A stretch of DNA of 64,000 nt from Solibacillus cecembensis (GTDB taxonomy: Bacteria > Bacillota > Bacilli > Bacillales_A > Planococcaceae): positions 207 through 64,206 of the forward strand of contig NZ_LMBZ01000011.1 of the NCBI RefSeq assembly GCF_001439635.1, written 5' to 3'. The notes under the pieces are model-generated. The model had not been told where the DNA came from, made no database searches, and was given only the letters and a program-made list of their open reading frames with translations. The position numbers and the translations under genes were made by a program. This document shows, one piece after another, positions 8,368 through 17,329 of the stretch (positions are counted from its first letter, which is position 1; each line of letters starts with the position of its first letter).

Positions 8368-9192
8368 GTGAATCAAAAACTACAGGTTATTGTTGAGTCT
8401 ATTGAATTTTATCAATCAACTTATCCCGAGGACGCCTGCATTTTAATTTTTGATACAGAAAAAGTTGTCGGCTATAAACGAGGCAAGAAGGTGGATTTAA
8501 AAATTACACTTGGAGAAACGGTTGAACAACATCGTACTACGACAAGTGTTCGTGCCATGAAGAGTGGGAAATTTTTGCGTGAGGAACGCAATGAGGAGGC
8601 TTTTGGTTTTCCATATATCGCATCTTCTGTTCCCGTATATGATAACGGGATCATCGTCGGCGTTGTGACAGGGGTTATTTCAAATAGCCGTGTAAGCAAT
8701 ATGCGTATTGTAGCAAATGAACTATCTGGCTCTGTTCAGGAAATGTCTGCAACGACTGAGCAGCTGGCGATGGCAAGTACCGATGTTTCCAAGCGTATCG
8801 ATGAATTATCGAAGTATGCTGAGCAAATGAATAACAATATCCAACAAATTAATTCCATAGTTGGAGCTGTAAAAGATATTGCAATGCATTCAAAAATTTT
8901 AGGGTTGAACGCATCCATTGAAGCAGCTCGTTCAGGTGAGCATGGCAGAGGCTTTGCCGTTGTCGCGAACGAAATTCAAAAAATGGCGCACAATAGTACC
9001 GACAGCGCTAATAGTATCGAAACTCAATTACTGACTATTGCTGATTCTATTGAGCATATTAATGCCTCTACAAAACAAATCGCTTCATTTACTGAAGAAT
9101 ATACGGCGAGCATGCACGAAATGAGCGAGAGTTATGTAAGCATAAATCAAATTGGGCAAAGATTATTATCGCTTGGTGAAATTGAGCATTAA
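8368..9192 (+). CDS. Soluble methyl-accepting chemotaxis protein with N-terminal sensor domain
   Basis: A 274-residue cytoplasmic receptor. Residues 1-115 form a small sensor-like domain (VVGYKRGKKVDLKITLGE, IASSVPVYDNGIIVGVVTG). The C-terminal half is a short signalling hairpin with the conserved tip AMHSKILGLNASIEAARSGEHGRGFAVVANEI, which contacts CheA and CheW. There is no membrane segment. It resembles B. subtilis YfmS in layout. GTG at 8368 is preferred because AAAAAGGGGTG (8351-8361) is properly spaced; a GTG at 8359 would overlap that site. The gene is monocistronic and followed by a terminator. What it senses is unknown. Confidence 0.8.
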   Translation: MNQKLQVIVESIEFYQSTYPEDACILIFDTEKVVGYKRGKKVDLKITLGETVEQHRTTTSVRAMKSGKFLREERNEEAFGFPYIASSVPVYDNGIIVGVVTGVISNSRVSNMRIVANELSGSVQEMSATTEQLAMASTDVSKRIDELSKYAEQMNNNIQQINSIVGAVKDIAMHSKILGLNASIEAARSGEHGRGFAVVANEIQKMAHNSTDSANSIETQLLTIADSIEHINASTKQIASFTEEYTASMHEMSESYVSINQIGQRLLSLGEIEH

Positions 9193-9233
9193 CCGTTTCT
9201 TATAAGTATCTAATAGAATAATTAACATCAATT

Positions 9234-9276
9234 AAGCACTTACTCAGAAACATTTTCTGGATGGGTGCTTTTGTTT
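9234..9276 (+). terminator. Terminator of the chemotaxis gene
   Basis: AAGCAC (9234-9239) pairs with GTGCTT (9265-9270), and CAGAAA (9245-9250) with TTTCTG (9254-9259). Mostly G-U-compatible pairs lie between them, and TTGTTT follows. Confidence 0.7.
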
Positions 9277-9294
9277 AATTCCCATAAAAAAGTA

Positions 9295-9328
9295 AAAACC
9301 CTTTCCCACAAATGTGAGAAAGGGTTTT
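9295..9328 (-). terminator. Terminator of the rplM-rpsI operon
   Basis: AAAACCCTTTC (9295-9305) and GAAAGGGTTTT (9318-9328) form an 11-base stem continued by CACA/TGTG. It lies about 30 bases past the rpsI stop, and U residues follow on the minus strand. Confidence 0.9.
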
Positions 9329-9358
9329 GTAATTCGCAAAACTGTATAATCGGGAAGA

Positions 9359-9751
9359 TTAACGTTTTGAGAACTGAGGTGCACGACGAGCGCCGCGTAG
9401 ACCTGGTTTTTTACGTTCTTTCATGCGTGAATCACGTGTTAATAGACCCGCTGACTTAAGAGCCGAACGGAAATCTGGATCAACTTGTAATAATGCACGA
9501 GCGATACCGTGACGGATTGCACCAGCTTGACCTGTGAATCCACCACCGTTTACGTTAACGTGTACATCATAAGAACCTTTAGTTTCAGTTGTTACTAATG
9601 GTTGGTTGATGATTAATAATAAAGTTTCGTATGGTAGGTAATCAGCAACATCACGGTTGTTGATTACGATTTTGCCTTCGCCTGGTACTAAACGTACGCG
9701 AGCTGTAGAACTTTTACGGCGACCTGTGCCGATGTATTGAACTTGTGCCAA
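9359..9751 (-). CDS. rpsI: 30S ribosomal protein S9
   Basis: At 130 residues this has the normal S9 length. The N-terminal [15 protein letters not shown] and the basic C-terminal tail ending APQFSKR are diagnostic. In the small subunit that tail reaches the peptidyl-tRNA anticodon. The gene follows rplM after 25 bases and ends the operon, with a strong terminator about 30 bases beyond its stop. Confidence 0.98.
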   Translation of the reverse strand: MAQVQYIGTGRRKSSTARVRLVPGEGKIVINNRDVADYLPYETLLLIINQPLVTTETKGSYDVHVNVNGGGFTGQAGAIRHGIARALLQVDPDFRSALKSAGLLTRDSRMKERKKPGLRGARRAPQFSKR

Positions 9752-9776
9752 GGTTATTTCCTCCTATTATTGTATA

Positions 9777-10214
9777 TTAACCGCGTAGCTCGTAAGCTTC
9801 TGGTTTTTGTGCTGCATGTGGGTGCTCAGCACCTGTGTAAACGTTCAATTTAGTGAACATTTGACGACCTAAAGAGTTCTTTGGAAGCATCCCTTTGATA
9901 GCTAACTCAAGCATTTGAGTTGGGTATTTTTCTTTCATTTCACCAGCTGTACGTTGTTTTAAACCACCAGTGAATTGAGTGTGACGGTAGTAGATTTTAC
10001 CTTTTAATTTGTTACCTGTTAACTCAATTTTCTCCGCGTTGATGATGATTACGTGATCACCTGTATCAACGTTTGGTGTGAAAGTTGGTTTATGTTTACC
10101 GCGTAAGATAGCAGCTACTTCAGAAGCTAAACGACCTAACGTTTGGCCTTCTGCGTCAACTACTAACCATTTGCGTTCTACTTCGTGACCTTTAGCCATG
10201 AATGTTGTGCGCAT
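9777..10214 (-). CDS. rplM: 50S ribosomal protein L13
   Basis: This 145-residue protein carries the L13 hallmarks [30 protein letters not shown] and the C-terminal [17 protein letters not shown]13 is an early-assembly protein of the large subunit. The N-terminus MRTTF matches the Bacillus protein, and AGGAGG precedes the ATG. It has its own promoter at 10319-10347 and a short structured leader, separating it from the upstream truA. Confidence 0.98.
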   Translation of the reverse strand: MRTTFMAKGHEVERKWLVVDAEGQTLGRLASEVAAILRGKHKPTFTPNVDTGDHVIIINAEKIELTGNKLKGKIYYRHTQFTGGLKQRTAGEMKEKYPTQMLELAIKGMLPKNSLGRQMFTKLNVYTGAEHPHAAQKPEAYELRG

Positions 10215-10312
10215 ATTTGTATCCTCCTAATCGATATTGATTACCGTTATTTTTCATTATTATACACTTATAAGTTTCGGGGCTTATGTTTGTGGTGGTA
10301 ATGAAAATACCA
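10215..10312 (-). promoter_or_regulatory. Leader of rplM, candidate L13 autoregulatory element
   Basis: The stretch from the expected start point to the rplM ATG contains GGTA/TACC and ACATAAG/CTTAT pairings with a short purine-rich connection. Firmicute rplM leaders are known to carry an L13 leader motif. The assignment comes from position and simple pairing only. Confidence 0.45.
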
Positions 10313-10318
10313 TACATC

Positions 10319-10347
10319 ATCATATAATGTATCGTGAAATAAGTCAA
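10319..10347 (-). promoter_or_regulatory. rplM-rpsI promoter
   Basis: On the minus strand, TTGACT (10347-10342), 17 bases, then TATGAT (10324-10319). Confidence 0.8.
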
Positions 10348-10350
10348 GAT

Positions 10351-10410
10351 ATTTAATCGAACACCTGGAAAGGTTGTTAAACCCTTTTACACTGGGTTTT
10401 TCGATTAAAT
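10351..10410. other. Three-way-junction-like inverted repeat between truA and rplM
   Basis: A perfect 11-base stem (ATTTAATCGAA, 10351-10361, with TTCGATTAAAT, 10400-10410) encloses two smaller hairpins. The better one is AAACCC (10379-10384) with GGGTTT (10394-10399). It follows the truA stop by about 35 bases and directly abuts the rplM promoter. It may end the truA transcript, although no U-tract follows. Confidence 0.5.
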
Positions 10411-10445
10411 TCACACCAAAGAATTGCCTTTTCACCATAAAAAAA

Positions 10446-11195
10446 TTAATTTTTATTATAAAAAACTTCTTCTAAATACAAGCCATGTGCTGGTGCAGTC
10501 TTACCCGCCTGATTCCGATCTTGTGAAGCAATCGTCTCCGCAATGGAGCCACTGTCCCGTTTCCCCATGCCAACTTCCCACAAAGTACCAGCAATAATGC
10601 GGACCATGTTATAGAGGAATCCATCGCCTGTAATGGTCATATGGAGCTCATCATGATGCCATTTAAAATCGAGACCACTTACTGTACGCACTTTATCCAC
10701 TACACTCGTATTGGCCGCACAAAAACAGCTAAAGTCATGCTGCCCGACAATCGCCCTTGCTGCATCATTCATTGCCGTAACATTTGGTTTCATACCATTC
10801 GTCTCCACTGCATAATGACGACGAAACGGGCTTTGTACTTCCCGACAATCCCAAATATATCGGTAACGCTTCCCGACCGCATCGAAACGTGCATGAAAAT
10901 CATCTGCCACCTCTTCAAGCTGTAACACACGGATATCTCGCGGGAGCTGCACATTTAATGCCTTCATGTAGCTATCAGAGGGAATGACTAATGACGTATC
11001 GAAATGAATCGTCTGCCCAGTTGCATGGACACGCGCATCTGTTCGTCCACTTGCAGTAATTTTCATTTCTGCGCCCTTATGCATTTTGGCTAGCACCTTT
11101 TCAATTTCAAGTTGTACAGTACGTTTTCCCGGCTGTACTTGATAGCCTGCAAATTGGGTCCCATCATAACTAATAATCGCTTTTATTCTCGTCAT
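10446..11195 (-). CDS. truA: tRNA pseudouridine synthase A
   Basis: TruA (249 residues) makes pseudouridine at positions 38-40 of tRNA anticodon arms. The catalytic aspartate is in GRTDARVHATGQ (about Asp53). The motifs DFHARFDAVGKRYRY and GDGFLYNMVRIIAGTLWEVG further along are typical. It lies 12 bases after ecfT, the last gene of the ecfA1-ecfA2-ecfT-truA string, the same order as in B. subtilis. Confidence 0.96.
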   Translation of the reverse strand: MTRIKAIISYDGTQFAGYQVQPGKRTVQLEIEKVLAKMHKGAEMKITASGRTDARVHATGQTIHFDTSLVIPSDSYMKALNVQLPRDIRVLQLEEVADDFHARFDAVGKRYRYIWDCREVQSPFRRHYAVETNGMKPNVTAMNDAARAIVGQHDFSCFCAANTSVVDKVRTVSGLDFKWHHDELHMTITGDGFLYNMVRIIAGTLWEVGMGKRDSGSIAETIASQDRNQAGKTAPAHGLYLEEVFYNKN

Positions 11196-11207
11196 TTCCT
11201 TACTCCT

Positions 11208-12005
11208 TTAGTTACGTAACAGCCACAACGTAGCAGCGACCGCTAAAAGCAGCACTAAGCTCATCGTATCTTTTATATCCCACTTCAGCTGGCGGTATCT
11301 TGTACGCCCTTCCCCGCCGCGATAGCCACGTACTTCCATCGCCGTAGCTAAATCTTCCGCACGTTTAAAGGCACTCACAAATAACGGAACGAGTAACGGG
11401 ACAACCGCCTTTAAGCGATCTTTTAGAGGCCCTGCACTAAGGTCTGAACCACGTGCCATCTGTGCCTTCATTATTTTATCCGTTTCATCCATTAACGTCG
11501 GAATGAAACGCAAAGAAATCGACATCATGAGTGCTAGTTCATGCACAGGTAACTTGATTTTCTTCAGTGGATTTAATAACGTTTCTAGTCCATCCGTTAT
11601 CGAAATCGGTGATGTTGTTAATGTTAAAATCGACGTAATGAACACCAGTACTAAAAAACGCATCGAAATAAAGATACCTTGCTTTAATCCTTCTTCATGA
11701 ATTTTCATGAAACCTAGATCAAGTAACACGGCCCCTTCTTTATTCATCAAAATATGCAATATAAATGTAAAGGCCATTAAAAAGATAACCGGCTTTAATC
11801 CATTCACTAAAAAATACAGTCGAATACGAGACATCAAAATAACGAACAACGTAAATGCTAATAAAATCGCATACGTCACAATATTATTGGCTAAAAAGAC
11901 AATAATGATAAAAGCAAAGACAAAAATTAATTTTGAACGTGGATCTAGTTGATGTACAAAAGAATTTCCGGGTATGTAACGACCAAAGATCATTTTCTCC
12001 ATCAT
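11208..12005 (-). CDS. ecfT: Energy-coupling factor transporter transmembrane protein EcfT
   Basis: A 265-residue membrane protein joining the two ATPases to exchangeable vitamin-binding S components. It has several hydrophobic segments and, in the coupling helices, the two x-Arg-Gly motifs (MARGSD and EVRGYRGG) that touch EcfA and EcfA'. The start codon overlaps the ecfA2 stop (ATGATG), so translation is coupled. With ecfA1 and ecfA2 it forms a complete group-II ECF core. No S component is encoded nearby, so substrates are set by genes elsewhere. Confidence 0.95.
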   Translation of the reverse strand: MMEKMIFGRYIPGNSFVHQLDPRSKLIFVFAFIIIVFLANNIVTYAILLAFTLFVILMSRIRLYFLVNGLKPVIFLMAFTFILHILMNKEGAVLLDLGFMKIHEEGLKQGIFISMRFLVLVFITSILTLTTSPISITDGLETLLNPLKKIKLPVHELALMMSISLRFIPTLMDETDKIMKAQMARGSDLSAGPLKDRLKAVVPLLVPLFVSAFKRAEDLATAMEVRGYRGGEGRTRYRQLKWDIKDTMSLVLLLAVAATLWLLRN

Positions 12006-12874
12006 TGTTCAGCACGCCCCTCTCGAATAGCTTGCCCCAATTCTTCGGCTAGCTCTTCCTCGATTAAGCATACTTTTGATAATTTTTTACCAATCATTTG
12101 CTCTACTTTATGCTGGAAACGTACGACACGTGGTGGCTCTAAACGATATTTTGCCAATGTTGCACTATCTGCAAATAACGCACGAGGTTCACCTGTTAAA
12201 ACACATTTCCCTTCATGCATAATAGCAATTCGATCCGCATAACGTGCCGCATCTTCCATACTATGCGTGACAAGAATGGTCGTAAGTCCTTTTTCCTTGT
12301 GTAACGTATAAAATAAATCCATAATTTCTTTCTGTCCTCTTGGATCAAGTCCAGCAGTCGGTTCATCTAATACAATCACTTCCGGCTCCATCGCAAGTAC
12401 GCCCGCAATGGCAACACGACGCATTTGACCACCAGATAAATCAAACGGTGACTTTTCTAAAATATTATCAGGTAAGCCAACAAGAGTAATTAGTTCCCTT
12501 GCACGCTTTTCCGCATCCTTTTCAGAAACACCAAAATTCATTGGACCGAACATAATATCTTTCAAAACAGTTTCTTCAAATAATTGATGCTCTGGAAATT
12601 GAAAAACAATGCCTACCTTTTGACGAATAGGTTTTAATTCTTTTGCCTTTTTTCCCGCTTCAACCACACGGTCACCAATATGGACGGTACCACTAGACGG
12701 TTTTAAGAGTCCGTTAAAGTGCTGTAGAATAGTCGACTTTCCTGAGCCTGTATGACCAATGATTGCTTCATATGTCCCACTTGCTATCGATAGCTCTACA
12801 TCGTGTAACGCATACTTTTCAAATGGTGTACCTTTTGAATACGCATAGCTTACTTGTTGAAGTTTGATGTCCAT
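12002..12874 (-). CDS. ecfA2: Energy-coupling factor transporter ATPase EcfA2
   Basis: The second ECF ATPase, 290 residues, with Walker A GHTGSGKST, signature LSGGQMRR, Walker B VIVLDEPTAGLD and H-loop VTHSMED. The C-terminal extension after about residue 240 is typical of the EcfA' subunit. It overlaps the end of ecfA1 by 25 bases and the start of ecfT by four, indicating tight coupling of the three subunits. Confidence 0.96.
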   Translation of the reverse strand: MDIKLQQVSYAYSKGTPFEKYALHDVELSIASGTYEAIIGHTGSGKSTILQHFNGLLKPSSGTVHIGDRVVEAGKKAKELKPIRQKVGIVFQFPEHQLFEETVLKDIMFGPMNFGVSEKDAEKRARELITLVGLPDNILEKSPFDLSGGQMRRVAIAGVLAMEPEVIVLDEPTAGLDPRGQKEIMDLFYTLHKEKGLTTILVTHSMEDAARYADRIAIMHEGKCVLTGEPRALFADSATLAKYRLEPPRVVRFQHKVEQMIGKKLSKVCLIEEELAEELGQAIREGRAEQ

Positions 12875-13695
12875 AAATCATTCACCAGCTCTTCTTCTGT
12901 CATGTGTTGTCCTACAAGCTGTACACCTTGAGCTTGTAACAGTTTTGTCATCTTTGTAGCAAATGGTAAATCCAACCCAAAATCAACAAGTTGATCCCCA
13001 AGTGCAAATATTTCTGCCGGTGTACCTTCTGCATATTTTTTTCCATCATTCATAAAAATAACGCGGTCCGCCAATAGCGCCTCTTCTAAATCATGCGTAA
13101 TCGATAAAACCGTTAAGCCAATTTTCTCACGCAATGCTTGTACTGTTTTTAGGACCTCTTCTCTCCCTTGTGGATCGAGCATAGATGTCGCTTCATCTAA
13201 AATTAAAATTTGTGGGTACATCGCAAGTGCTCCAGCAATCGCAACACGCTGCTTTTGCCCACCGGATAAATGATGTGGCTCATGGTTGATAAAGCCCTCC
13301 ATTTTCACCTGCTCTAACGCTTCCTTGACACGTATGACCATCTCCTCATAGGGAACGCCATTGTTCTCTAAAGAAAACGCAACATCATCTTGAACCGTTG
13401 CCCCTACAAATTGATTGTCTGGATTTTGAAAGACCATACCGATTTGAGAACGTATTTCCCATAAGTTTTCCTCTGTTAATACATCTCGTTTAATCCGTAC
13501 TTCCCCTTGCTCTGGAAACAACAAGCCACACATTAATTTGGCCATTGTTGATTTGCCTGAGCCATTATGTCCAACAATCGCAATCCACTCGCCTTGGTTT
13601 ACAGAAAAGGATACATCTTGAACTGCTTTTCGTGCTTCTGCATTTTCCGGTGTATAGGAAAATGTTATATGATTAAACGATAAAATTTCAGACAT
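12850..13695 (-). CDS. ecfA1: Energy-coupling factor transporter ATPase EcfA1
   Basis: The first ECF ATPase, 281 residues: Walker A GHNGSGKST, Q-loop MVFQNPDNQ, signature LSGGQKQR, Walker B LILDEATSMLD. It heads the ecfA1-ecfA2-ecfT-truA unit. GAGAGGAG lies before the ATG. Unlike the compact spacing elsewhere in this cluster, 565 bases rich in hairpins separate it from rplQ, so it probably has its own transcription start. Confidence 0.96.
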   Translation of the reverse strand: MSEILSFNHITFSYTPENAEARKAVQDVSFSVNQGEWIAIVGHNGSGKSTMAKLMCGLLFPEQGEVRIKRDVLTEENLWEIRSQIGMVFQNPDNQFVGATVQDDVAFSLENNGVPYEEMVIRVKEALEQVKMEGFINHEPHHLSGGQKQRVAIAGALAMYPQILILDEATSMLDPQGREEVLKTVQALREKIGLTVLSITHDLEEALLADRVIFMNDGKKYAEGTPAEIFALGDQLVDFGLDLPFATKMTKLLQAQGVQLVGQHMTEEELVNDLWTSNFNK

Positions 13696-13725
13696 AGTTG
13701 CTCAACTCCTCTCTGCTCTACTAAT

Positions 13726-13780
13726 CAATTTCGCCCGGGCGAAATTGCGTCTAGATTTTGAATTGTACCCGCACAATTCA
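13726..13780. promoter_or_regulatory. Palindromes upstream of ecfA1
   Basis: A perfect 22-base palindrome, CAATTTCGCCCGGGCGAAATTG (13726-13747, read as two 11-base halves), is followed by TGAATTGT (13759-13766) with ACAATTCA (13773-13780). They lie 31-85 bases before the ecfA1 start. They could be protein-binding sites or leader hairpins; nothing in the window tells which. Confidence 0.45.
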
Positions 13781-13881
13781 CCACTTATACACGTGGGATA
13801 TTCTACTGATTGAAGATATATTACACGTTTTAAGAAATAGATGCTACCTTTTCCCAGGAAATAAAGCATACCTATATAAAA

Positions 13882-13936
13882 ATAAAGCACGTTTTTCAAT
13901 AGTCAGACAAAATGTCCTCCATTAAACGTACTTTAT
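13882..13936 (-). terminator. Terminator-like hairpin upstream of ecfA1
   Basis: On the minus strand, ATAAAGTACGTTT (13936-13924) pairs with AAACGTGCTTTAT (13894-13882): 13 pairs including one G-U. The next bases are TTTTATAT. The loop is about 29 bases and contains a small GAC/GTC pairing. Confidence 0.6.
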
Positions 13937-14017
13937 GTTTGCATATGTATATGGAAACTTTTGATGCTCAAGTCAAAATTCCATAAGTAAGTGATACTTT
14001 CTTACTTTATTAAATAA

Positions 14018-14110
14018 AAAAGCGCGCACCTCATTCACAGAAATGCGCTTTTCGTAACATTTTCAGGATCATTAGGTGCTCAAGCCTAATCATCCAATGA
14101 ATGAGGTGCG
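14018..14110 (-). promoter_or_regulatory. Candidate attenuator: terminator hairpin with a competing long stem
   Basis: Read on the minus strand, CGCACCTCATTCA occurs at 14110-14098 as its complement and pairs perfectly over 13 bases with 14037-14025. A second stem, AAAAGCGC (14052-14045) with GCGCTTTT (14025-14018) plus a U-tract, looks like a terminator. The pairings interleave and share base 14025, so both cannot form as simple nested hairpins. A further hairpin (GGATGATTAGG with CCTAATGATCC, one mismatch) sits between 14067 and 14096. It lies about 320 bases upstream of ecfA1 on the same strand. No known riboswitch class was recognised. Confidence 0.5.
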
Positions 14111-14173
14111 GAGAGCTAAACGAGTCGCCAGCAAAAATGCCCCGCTCATCATAACGCTCAGCTTAATTATTGT

Positions 14174-14202
14174 CGTATAAATCAAATTTAAAGATAAAAC
14201 AA
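14174..14202 (-). promoter_or_regulatory. Weak candidate promoter for the rplQ-ecfA1 interval
   Basis: TTGTTT (14202-14197) and TATACG (14179-14174) are 17 bases apart on the minus strand, directly after the rplQ terminator stem. The match to consensus is moderate. Confidence 0.35.
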
Positions 14203-14244
14203 AAGAGGGGTGCGGGTTCAACCGGTGAACCGGACACCCCTCTT
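14199..14244 (-). terminator. Terminator of the ribosomal alpha operon (after rplQ)
   Basis: AAGAGGGGTG (14203-14212) pairs with CACCCCTCTT (14235-14244). An inner GGTTCA/TGAACC stem follows. On the minus strand it is succeeded by a T-rich stretch and lies 17 bases past the rplQ stop. Confidence 0.9.
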
Positions 14245-14260
14245 CACCATTTCGTTAGAA

Positions 14261-14638
14261 TTAAACTAATTCAATAACTACTACTGGTGCGCCGTCTCCA
14301 CGACGAGGACCTACTTTAAGAATACGAGTGTAACCACCTTGACGTTCTGCATAACGTGGTGCAATATCGTCAAATAATTTTTGAAGTGCGAAAACAGTGT
14401 TTGCTTCTTCGCCTTCTCCAACTGTTACTAGCTCACGACGGATAAATGCTGCCGCTTGACGACGTGCATGTAAATCTCCGCGTTTACCTAAAGTAATCAT
14501 TTTTTCAACAGCTTTGCGTGTTTCTTTAGCGCGAGCTTCAGTAGTTTCGATACGCTCGTTGATAATTAAATCAGTAGCTAAGTCACGTAATAAAGCTTTA
14601 CGTTGAGAACTTGTACGACCAAGTTTTCTGTAACCCAT
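14261..14638 (-). CDS. rplQ: 50S ribosomal protein L17
   Basis: The start [25 protein letters not shown] and the end [15 protein letters not shown] identify L17, a large-subunit protein near the polypeptide exit. It is 125 residues, slightly above the usual 120 or so. It follows rpoA closely and is the last gene of the spc-alpha transcription unit, with a strong terminator directly behind it. Confidence 0.98.
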   Translation of the reverse strand: MGYRKLGRTSSQRKALLRDLATDLIINERIETTEARAKETRKAVEKMITLGKRGDLHARRQAAAFIRRELVTVGEGEEANTVFALQKLFDDIAPRYAERQGGYTRILKVGPRRGDGAPVVVIELV

Positions 14639-14692
14639 GGACGTTTCCCTCCTTTATTTATATCTGATCTAGCTTAATTTTTAAGTTTTCGC

Positions 14693-15637
14693 TTAGTCTT
14701 CATTACGCAATCCTAAACCAAGCTCTTCTAACTTCGCTTTAACTTCTTCTAAAGACTTACGCCCTAAGTTACGTACTTTCATCATATCATCTTCTGATTT
14801 ATTCGCTAATTCAAGTACCGTATTGATACCTGCGCGTTTTAAACAGTTATAAGAACGAACAGAAAGATCAAGCTCTTCGATAGTCATCTCTAATACTTTT
14901 TCTTTTTGATCTTCTTCTTTTTCGACCATGATTTCAGCAGTTTGTGCTTCGTTCGTCATGCCCACAAAGATATTTAAATGCTCTGTTAAAATTTTAGCTC
15001 CAAGTGAAATCGCTTCTTTTGGACCGATGCTACCATCTGTCCAAACATCAAGTGATAACTTATCGTAGTCAGAATTCTGTCCAACACGAGTGTTTTCAAC
15101 TTGGAAGTTGACGCGTGAAACTGGAGTGTAAATAGAGTCGATCGGGATCACGCCGATAGGAAGATCCTCACGTTTGTTTTGATCAGCAGGAGTGTAACCA
15201 CGGCCGCGTTGTGCGTACATACGCATACGTAAATGACCGTTTTTAGCGATTGTTGCAATATATAGATCTGGATTTAAAATTTCTACATCACTGTCATGTG
15301 TAATGTCAGCAGCAGTAACCGTTCCGTCACCTTTCACATCAATCTCAATGACTTTTTCTTCGTCAGAGTAGATTTTCAAAGCTAGCTTTTTCACGTGTAA
15401 GATAATTGAAGCAACATCTTCTACAACGCCTTCTACAGTTGAGAATTCGTGTAGTACGCCGTCAATTTGAATTGACGTTACAGCAGCTCCAGGTAATGAA
15501 GACAGAAGGATACGACGTAAAGAATTACCCAAAGTGTTTCCATATCCGCGTTCTAGCGGTTCTACAACAAACTTGCCATATTTGGCAGCTTCGCTGATCT
15601 CCACTGTTTCAATCTTTGGTTTTTCAATTTCGATCAT
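14693..15637 (-). CDS. rpoA: DNA-directed RNA polymerase alpha subunit
   Basis: A 314-residue alpha subunit. The N-terminal domain (about 1-230; [20 protein letters not shown] near the start) dimerises and nucleates assembly of beta and beta-prime. After a charged linker (EKEEDQKEK), the C-terminal domain (about 240-314) has the helix-hairpin-helix surface for UP elements and activators ([26 protein letters not shown]). It lies between rpsK and rplQ, preceded by a 143-base spacer with no clear signal. Confidence 0.98.
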   Translation of the reverse strand: MIEIEKPKIETVEISEAAKYGKFVVEPLERGYGNTLGNSLRRILLSSLPGAAVTSIQIDGVLHEFSTVEGVVEDVASIILHVKKLALKIYSDEEKVIEIDVKGDGTVTAADITHDSDVEILNPDLYIATIAKNGHLRMRMYAQRGRGYTPADQNKREDLPIGVIPIDSIYTPVSRVNFQVENTRVGQNSDYDKLSLDVWTDGSIGPKEAISLGAKILTEHLNIFVGMTNEAQTAEIMVEKEEDQKEKVLEMTIEELDLSVRSYNCLKRAGINTVLELANKSEDDMMKVRNLGRKSLEEVKAKLEELGLGLRNED

Positions 15638-15780
15638 TCCAATTTACCCTCCTTCAAAACATCTAATGTATAGGTTCATACCATCATAGTTGTCGATCTT
15701 AGATAGACATTATATATGCACAAGACTATTGCACAAAGTAAAATGATGTACTCAGAAGTTATTCTCCTAAGAAGCACCTA

Positions 15781-16188
<408 letters not shown>

Positions 16189-16196
16189 TTACTTAA

Positions 16197-16562
16197 TTAT
16201 TTTTTCTTGTTCGCTACAGTTTTACGAGGACCTTTACGCGTACGAGCGTTGTTCTTCGTATTTTGACCGCGAACAGGTAAACCACGACGGTGACGGATAC
16301 CACGTAATGAAGCAATTTCCATTAAACGTTTGATGTTTAAAGAAACTTCACGACGTAAATCACCTTCAGTTTTGTATGAGTCTAATTGTTCACGAATTTG
16401 GTTTAATTGATCTTCTGTTAAGTCTTTAACGCGAGTACTTTCGTCAATACCTGCTGCAGCTAATACTTTTTGAGAAGTCGTTTTACCAATACCGAAAATG
16501 TATGTTAATGAAATTACCACGCGTTTATCGCGAGGAATGTCAACACCAGCAATACGTGCCAT
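16197..16562 (-). CDS. rpsM: 30S ribosomal protein S13
   Basis: S13, 121 residues, sits in the head of the small subunit and touches the P-site tRNA and the 50S subunit. Diagnostic stretches are [30 protein letters not shown] and [11 protein letters not shown]. The lysine-rich tail ([10 protein letters not shown]) is the part that contacts tRNA. It follows rpmJ by 25 bases and precedes rpsK. Confidence 0.98.
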   Translation of the reverse strand: MARIAGVDIPRDKRVVISLTYIFGIGKTTSQKVLAAAGIDESTRVKDLTEDQLNQIREQLDSYKTEGDLRREVSLNIKRLMEIASLRGIRHRRGLPVRGQNTKNNARTRKGPRKTVANKKK

Positions 16563-16587
16563 ATACGTTGTGCACCTCCTTGTTTAA

Positions 16588-16701
<114 letters not shown>

Positions 16702-16738
16702 CTAACCTAACCTCCTTAGTAGTCCGGAGTGCAAAAGA

Positions 16739-16957
16739 TTATTTAAAACGGTATGTGATACGACCGCGAGTTAAATCATATGGAGATAACTCAATAGTAA
16801 CCTTATCTCCAGGTAGGATACGGATAAAGTGCATACGAATCTTTCCAGATACGTGTGCAAGCACAGTGTGCCCATTTTCTAATTCTACCTTAAACATCGC
16901 GTTTGGCAAAGTCTCAACAACTGTTCCTTCGACTTCAATTACATCGTCTTTCGCCAT
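16739..16957 (-). CDS. infA: Translation initiation factor IF-1
   Basis: IF-1, 72 residues, is a single OB-fold protein that occupies the ribosomal A site during initiation. The sequence [20 protein letters not shown] and the end [15 protein letters not shown] are typical, and AGAAGGGAGACGAG lies before the ATG. Upstream, where map and a KOW-domain gene stand in B. subtilis, there is only a decayed map remnant. Whether infA is still transcribed from the secY-adk side or from a new start is not clear. Confidence 0.98.
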   Translation of the reverse strand: MAKDDVIEVEGTVVETLPNAMFKVELENGHTVLAHVSGKIRMHFIRILPGDKVTIELSPYDLTRGRITYRFK

Positions 16958-17034
16958 CTTCTCGTCTCCCTTCTATATGCAAATATCAAAAAACTCAATT
17001 GAGCTCTTGCAACTGTTTTCTCCTATTAAAGAAG

Positions 17035-17329
17035 CAACTCGTTTCAACATATGTTCTGGATTGCATGAGAGATGTTCAATAAGACGCTTGTCTGGTTTCG
17101 CTTCACACAATCCATGGAATGTACAGTATCCGATAAAGGAACTGTATCCCTTATGTTAACACGATAGCCGGAATGTCTTGGATGAGAGATTCATACCCGT
17201 TACACAGATGCTTCCACGAAACCCATTATACCTTAAATAGATCTCATCACACGATAAATGTGCTCAACCTTTACAGTATATACCGGGCATAATATGCTTT
17301 TGCAACTCTCAAAAAATTATGTTTCGTTG

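Noticed and set aside
13702..13899. 65-codon minus-strand frame upstream of ecfA1
   Set aside because: TTG start without a ribosome site; it runs through palindromes and begins inside a terminator-like hairpin.
14025..14110. Small mobile element bounded by 13-base inverted repeats
   Set aside because: No target-site duplication at the ends, and one arm overlaps a terminator, which fits an RNA switch better.
17225..17230. TATAAT on the minus strand as an infA promoter
   Set aside because: These bases are the Tyr-Asn codons of the map remnant (YNGFRGSICV), and no -35 element is present at the right distance.
16990..17230. Highly structured infA leader with a possible pseudoknot (GGTTTCG with CGAAACC, and an 11-pair helix)
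   Set aside because: The sequence is explained by the decayed map gene; chance pairings in decayed coding sequence are more likely than a new RNA.
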